From: a virus | Length of the DNA stretch: 64,000 bases | Virus record (IMG/VR): IMGVR_UViG_3300035689_000009 | Location: 1 to 64,000 of that record | Strand: one strand, 5' to 3' | Part shown: piece after piece, positions 60,672 through 64,000 of the stretch | Position numbering within the stretch: the first letter of the stretch is position 1 | Layout of the letters: each line of letters begins with the position of its first letter | The notes under the pieces: model-generated | Seen by the model: the letters and a program-made list of their open reading frames with translations, nothing else | What the model was told of the DNA's origin: nothing | Databases searched by the model: none | Position numbers and translations under genes: made by a program

Positions 60672-60682
60672 ATATAGTAATG
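60672..60682 (-). promoter_or_regulatory. Candidate phage promoter, CATTACTATAT
   Basis: About 35 bases upstream of the fibre ATG at 60637, in a gap with no other signal. Exact match to the copies before the sheath gene and the 124-residue gene. Confidence 0.5.
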
Positions 60683-60696
60683 AAGTAATTAGAAAA

Positions 60697-61503
60697 TTAT
60701 TGTGTTATTCTCTTTAAAAAATCTAACATTTTTCCAGTGTATTTTATGCGGCCAAAGTGAGTTAAATTAATAGTTGGGTCAACCCAAATCTTTCCACCCA
60801 TTTTTTGCCAATATCTGCAAAAACCATAATCCTCAGACAAGAATCTGCCATCATCATCTACATACGAGTTAAAAAGAGCATAAGAGTTTTCTCTTTCTAA
60901 TCCAGTTAGGGCTCCAGTATCATCGGTGTATTTAAGCTTTTTGTACTTTTTAAACATCTTATCAAATACTTGACGCTTCATTAACATAAAACCAGTTCCG
61001 GCTTCATAGCATTCGATTGCACCATTATCAATATTTAATTGATTTTCTCCCGGCTTTGTCATATGCACCACGTACCTAGTGGAATACTCCATTAAATCAC
61101 TAGCTGGAAGATCTGCTTGTGCAGCTTCTTTTACTTTATCCCAGCTTATTTCTTTAATTGGATATGATGCAGTCATGACGTCTTTATCATGCCATAAAAG
61201 TTTTAAAACTGATTCTTTATCAAACTGAAGATCTACGTCAATAAATATCATATGAGTATAATCTGGATTTCCCATGAACTTAGCAACAAGGTTATTTCTT
61301 GCGCGGTTAATCAAAGAATCTGAAATTGTGCAGACTGAATACTTTAAACCAATCTCTTTAAAATAAAGAGCTGTTTGCAGGAAGCTCATCATGAAAGGTT
61401 CAGTTACATGAGAGTCGTAACATGGAAGGGCAAAAAAAACGTGCCAGTTCTCAAGTTGTTCTTTGGATATTGTTATGTTTATTGGTTGTTCTTCTACAGG
61501 CAT
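60697..61503 (-). CDS. Glycosyltransferase, GT-A fold type (268 aa)
   Basis: Motifs: FALPCYDSHVTEPFMMSFLQ, then SDSLINRARNNLVAKFMGNP and YTHMIFIDVDLQFD, which gives a D-x-D type metal site near residue 78. This is the Anp1/GT2-like pattern seen in phage glycosyltransferases. It may glycosylate fibre or other surface proteins or modify host sugars; the neighbouring fibre genes suggest the former. Start ATG 61503. Confidence 0.75.
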   Translation of the reverse strand: MPVEEQPINITISKEQLENWHVFFALPCYDSHVTEPFMMSFLQTALYFKEIGLKYSVCTISDSLINRARNNLVAKFMGNPDYTHMIFIDVDLQFDKESVLKLLWHDKDVMTASYPIKEISWDKVKEAAQADLPASDLMEYSTRYVVHMTKPGENQLNIDNGAIECYEAGTGFMLMKRQVFDKMFKKYKKLKYTDDTGALTGLERENSYALFNSYVDDDGRFLSEDYGFCRYWQKMGGKIWVDPTINLTHFGRIKYTGKMLDFLKRITQ

Positions 61504-61506
61504 AGT

Positions 61507-62271
61507 TTATATTCTATACTTTTTTTTTGTCCAAGTCAAATTACGATTCTGCATGTGTCTTTTATCTAAAGGTGAATTATCATTATTATTATCGCCGCCA
61601 CCTTCTCTAGGTGAGCCAATGTTTAAATGCATTTTACACACTGCGGCAATTTTTTTGGGTATTCCTATAAAAATTAAATTAGTTGCTTGTTCGTTGCAAA
61701 AGTGACATTCAATTTCCTTTAATTGATTTAATGTGACATAATAATTTTCTTTTTTTTCATTAAGTTCTTCTATATTAAAAGGCTGGTTAACATAATATGG
61801 TGGTATTTGATTATTATTTTTAGAAATAAATGTTTTACTTTTTATACAATTATTTAAAGAGTATGTTATATTAAAAAGACCCATTCCATCATAGGGTTGA
61901 GCTGGACAAGAAAGATGATCTATTATTAAATCACAATCTTTTATTTTTTCATCTAAATATAAATCAAATTGAATTTCTGCTGGATAAATATTATCCCAAA
62001 TTTTTATTACAAAATAACCATTTTCTAAAACTGTAAAACCGATTAATCCTTTAAAGGATTCATTTTCAATATAAGAAATGGATGGTTCACCAACTTGTTT
62101 GCCCAAATAATTTTCATGCATAACACCTATTTTGTGGTCACACTCATGCTCTTTGTCATAAATGGTGCATAGTGAATTTATTAAAGTAGTAAAACAATGT
62201 ATATCTTTTATTGGATTAATAGTGAAACCATTTATGGTTAAATGCGACACTATTTTTTCATTATGAACCAT
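61507..62271 (-). CDS. Unknown protein with zinc-binding-type motif (254 aa)
   Basis: The C-terminal third has ECHFCNEQATNLIFIG, then AAVCKMHL: four Cys/His ligands spaced like a small zinc finger (near residues 187-213). The N-terminal part is beta-like (GFTVLENGYFVIKIW). It is preceded by a well-formed sigma70-type promoter and followed three bases later by the glycosyltransferase gene, so the two share a transcript. No family named. Confidence 0.6.
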   Translation of the reverse strand: MVHNEKIVSHLTINGFTINPIKDIHCFTTLINSLCTIYDKEHECDHKIGVMHENYLGKQVGEPSISYIENESFKGLIGFTVLENGYFVIKIWDNIYPAEIQFDLYLDEKIKDCDLIIDHLSCPAQPYDGMGLFNITYSLNNCIKSKTFISKNNNQIPPYYVNQPFNIEELNEKKENYYVTLNQLKEIECHFCNEQATNLIFIGIPKKIAAVCKMHLNIGSPREGGGDNNNDNSPLDKRHMQNRNLTWTKKKYRI

Positions 62272-62310
62272 AACTTACTATAGTTTAATATTTTCTACAG
62301 GCATATAAAA

Positions 62311-62339
62311 ATATTAGTTTATATACAATCAGTTGTCAA
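62311..62339 (-). promoter_or_regulatory. Sigma70-type promoter upstream of the zinc-motif gene
   Basis: On the minus strand TTGACA (62334-62339) is followed after 17 bases by TAATAT (62311-62316). The -35 is a perfect consensus; the -10 matches four of six. It lies in the roughly 100-base gap between the adhesin gene and the 254-residue gene, leaving about 40 bases to ATG 62271. This could be used by host RNA polymerase. Confidence 0.6.
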
Positions 62340-62375
62340 GTTCAATGTCTATTTTAATAATAAGAAGTTATATTT

Positions 62376-63254
62376 TTATTCACTACCTATCTTTAACCAA
62401 AAATAACCTGATGAACTCCATCCAGAGTGATGGCTTGAAGGCCATGTTGAATAGTTTGCTTCTGTAATGCCGTCCGTTTGGTAGTACTGACTTATAGAAT
62501 AACCCCAGTTGGCTCCAAGACCGTTGAAGTTACCTGGAAGTGTATTCCATCCATCTAATCCCATGACTGAGGGAGAACTTAGTGTGCCTGTGTTATAGTT
62601 TGCTGAATCTGCAGAGTATCCTGTGTAAGTAGTCTTTAGCCAGTCATTACCTGCCCTTGCTCTGTTTGTGGTATTAAATGTTATTGCTCCTGCGCTTGGT
62701 TGCGACGTGCTACGATCTATCAAGGGTAGCCAAGAGGCTGTACTGTTTACTGTAAAATAATAATTTGTTGTGCCTGCCATTCTAAAAGAGGCTACACCTC
62801 TTCCTCTTCCTGCTACAACACAAAAATTGATAAATTCTTGGCCTAAATTAGCTGCTGTCCCTGATGTACCATTTGAAGCTGACAGAGTTGAAGAAGAGGC
62901 ATTAAAGGCTGAACCTGTGTATGCATCTTTGACATGAGTGCCACTGGTATGCGCTGCTCCACAATATGACATGAGCATCCACCCACCACCGCTAGTCGTC
63001 ATATCACACCAAACTTGTCTAGCATAAGAAGCACCTGTGGGTTTTATCCAGTAATAACCATTTGTATTTTGACCTATTACTGTTTTTAGGTAGTAAGCGC
63101 TTCTTGCTGCTAAAATTTCAGTAGATCCGTCAGGAGTATTCCAGTTAGCCGCTCCTTTTTCTTGCTGTGCGTCTTGGAGAGTCCATATGCCAGAAAGGGA
63201 ATAAGGTGTTATAACCTTCTTTCCTCCGATCAGACCTGCGTTTCTCTTAGCCAT
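62376..63254 (-). CDS. Fibrinogen-like adhesin (292 aa)
   Basis: The C-terminal three-quarters follow a fibrinogen-related domain: GYYWIKPTGA, then QVWCDMTTSGGGWMLMSYCG, and later FNGLGANWGYSISQY with a WSSSGYFWLKIG ending. Such domains bind glycans and appear in phage receptor-binding proteins. I chose ATG 63254 (MAKRNAGLIGG): an AGGAAA site lies upstream and the TAATATG junction with the previous gene is tight. A longer start at 63311 would overlap that gene. Confidence 0.82.
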   Translation of the reverse strand: MAKRNAGLIGGKKVITPYSLSGIWTLQDAQQEKGAANWNTPDGSTEILAARSAYYLKTVIGQNTNGYYWIKPTGASYARQVWCDMTTSGGGWMLMSYCGAAHTSGTHVKDAYTGSAFNASSSTLSASNGTSGTAANLGQEFINFCVVAGRGRGVASFRMAGTTNYYFTVNSTASWLPLIDRSTSQPSAGAITFNTTNRARAGNDWLKTTYTGYSADSANYNTGTLSSPSVMGLDGWNTLPGNFNGLGANWGYSISQYYQTDGITEANYSTWPSSHHSGWSSSGYFWLKIGSE

Positions 63255-63255
63255 A

Positions 63256-63609
63256 TTACGAAATTTCCTCATAACTACAAACAGCTTCAAGGTCAGAGTT
63301 CGCAGAAGCAATAAGACGAAGTTCGTCGCCTTCTTCCAAATAAATAGACTTGCTAATTACATCAAGTGTCGCATCCGCAGGAATGCTCACTGTTCTAGCA
63401 ATTCTGTACGAAGTAGAACTGCGGCGCAACTCAACATCAATATCAGCCGCACTTGTACCATCCACGTTAGAAACATACAGGGCGTTAACTTTAAATACCT
63501 TACCAGAAGAACCAGAGTTAGTGACAATTGCCGTAGCTGTAGTCGTGACAGCAAGAACTGCTGTCTTACCAGTGATTGTTGTAACGTTAACTATATTTGG
63601 CGCTGCCAT
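63256..63609 (-). CDS. Small beta-rich fibre-associated protein (117 aa)
   Basis: Sequence like a beta sandwich: VTTITGKTAVLAVTTTATAI, then KVFKVNALYVSNVDG, RIARTVSIPADATLDV and SIYLEEGDELRL. Similar small proteins sit between fibres in phages and may cap or attach them. Starts ATG 63609, one base after the stop of the fibre upstream. Role inferred from place. Confidence 0.7.
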   Translation of the reverse strand: MAAPNIVNVTTITGKTAVLAVTTTATAIVTNSGSSGKVFKVNALYVSNVDGTSAADIDVELRRSSTSYRIARTVSIPADATLDVISKSIYLEEGDELRLIASANSDLEAVCSYEEIS

Positions 63610-63610
63610 T

Positions 63611-64000
63611 TTATCCTCCGAATACTATTGCCATTGCAATAGCTTTTCCTGTTGAAGCTTTTGTATTTAATTGTGTTTGAATTGCAGATGTTACACCGTC
63701 TACATATCCAATTTCTGTTGCACTGACATTACCAATAGATGTGTCTGAAGGTAGTGTAACGGTGCCAGTAAAAGTTGCATTTGCAAGTGGCGCAAATCCA
63801 GAAATGGAAGCACCTTCAGGAATAGTTACAGTGCCCGTAAATGTAGGACTTGCAAGTGGTGCTTTTAGACCGATGCTAGTTGTTAGTGTCGTAGAAAGGT
63901 TCGCGTCGTTTCCAAGTGCGGTGGCAATTTCACCAAGTGTATCAAGTGTTGAACCAGCACTATTGACAAGTGCGGCGACTTCTGCTCGAACAAACGCAGT
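63611..64000 (-). CDS. Tail fibre protein, 5' end outside window
   Basis: The frame enters from the right edge and ends at TAA 63611. Visible modules: RAEVAALVNSAGSTLDTLG, APLASPTFTGTVTI, APLANATFTGTVTLPSDTS and EIGYVDGVTSAIQTQL, close copies of those in the 609-residue fibre. Ends in AIAMAIVFGG. Two related fibres in one phage suggest alternative receptor binding or a hetero-assembly. Confidence 0.85.
   Translation of the reverse strand, partial: TAFVRAEVAALVNSAGSTLDTLGEIATALGNDANLSTTLTTSIGLKAPLASPTFTGTVTIPEGASISGFAPLANATFTGTVTLPSDTSIGNVSATEIGYVDGVTSAIQTQLNTKASTGKAIAMAIVFGG

Noticed and set aside
1-64000. tRNA genes
   Set aside because: I saw no cloverleaf with a T-arm consensus in the gaps, which are nearly all shorter than 110 bases. 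A covariance-model search would be needed to exclude them.
1-64000. Stop-codon reassignment
   Set aside because: TAA, TAG and TGA all end genes at tight junctions, so the ordinary stop code holds; only CGG is unusual.

Overview
The window is part of a large, AT-rich genome of a contractile-tailed (myovirus-type) bacteriophage. A tail sheath, tail-tube proteins, gp25/W-like and J-like baseplate proteins and an OB-fold hub protein lie in one long minus-strand block. Many genes are joined by TAATG, ATGA or TAAnATG junctions, and Shine-Dalgarno sites are common. TAA, TAG and TGA are all used as stops. The size of the virion genes (3793, 2279, 2030, 1908 and 1592 codons) suggests a very large phage. 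The host cannot be named from this sequence.

Transcription runs mostly right to left. 63.6-58.4 kb: receptor-binding region with repeat-built fibres, a fibrinogen-like adhesin, a glycosyltransferase and a Pro/Gly/Phe repeat protein. 58.4-53.2 kb: four 2-oxoglutarate/Fe(II) oxygenase-like proteins (one on the plus strand), a DUF6065-like protein, a degenerate methyltransferase-like protein and small unknown genes. 53.2-48.6 kb: head-tail connector or neck proteins and a second sheath-like protein. 48.5-43.3 kb: sheath, three tube-family paralogues and two genes in the tail-chaperone position. 43.3-30.4 kb: two giant proteins in the tape-measure position. 30.3-1 kb: giant hub protein, three-domain peptidoglycan hydrolase, baseplate genes, a metallophosphoesterase, and giant baseplate or tail-tip proteins; the last gene runs off the left edge.

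The main discovery is a recurrent +1 recoding signal. Eight virion genes are each interrupted at a single CGG codon. The zero frame stops 1-10 codons later, and the protein continues in the +1 frame starting at the GG of that CGG (CGGA seven times, CGGG once). Reading both strands by eye, I found no other in-frame CGG in any gene here (roughly 19,000 codons), so CGG appears to have been vacated as an arginine codon and used only as a frameshift or four-base codon. The sites are at 11324, 18261, 30171, 33100, 43095, 43903, 51696 and 58738. Joining the frames turns many apparent fragments into complete genes and reveals two genes that single-frame ORF calling misses.

Other notable signals are 26 [A/S/T]-T-P tripeptides in one tail protein, a recurrent TACTATAT promoter-like motif before structural genes, a strong terminator after the main tail-tube gene, and an inverted repeat between divergent oxygenase genes.
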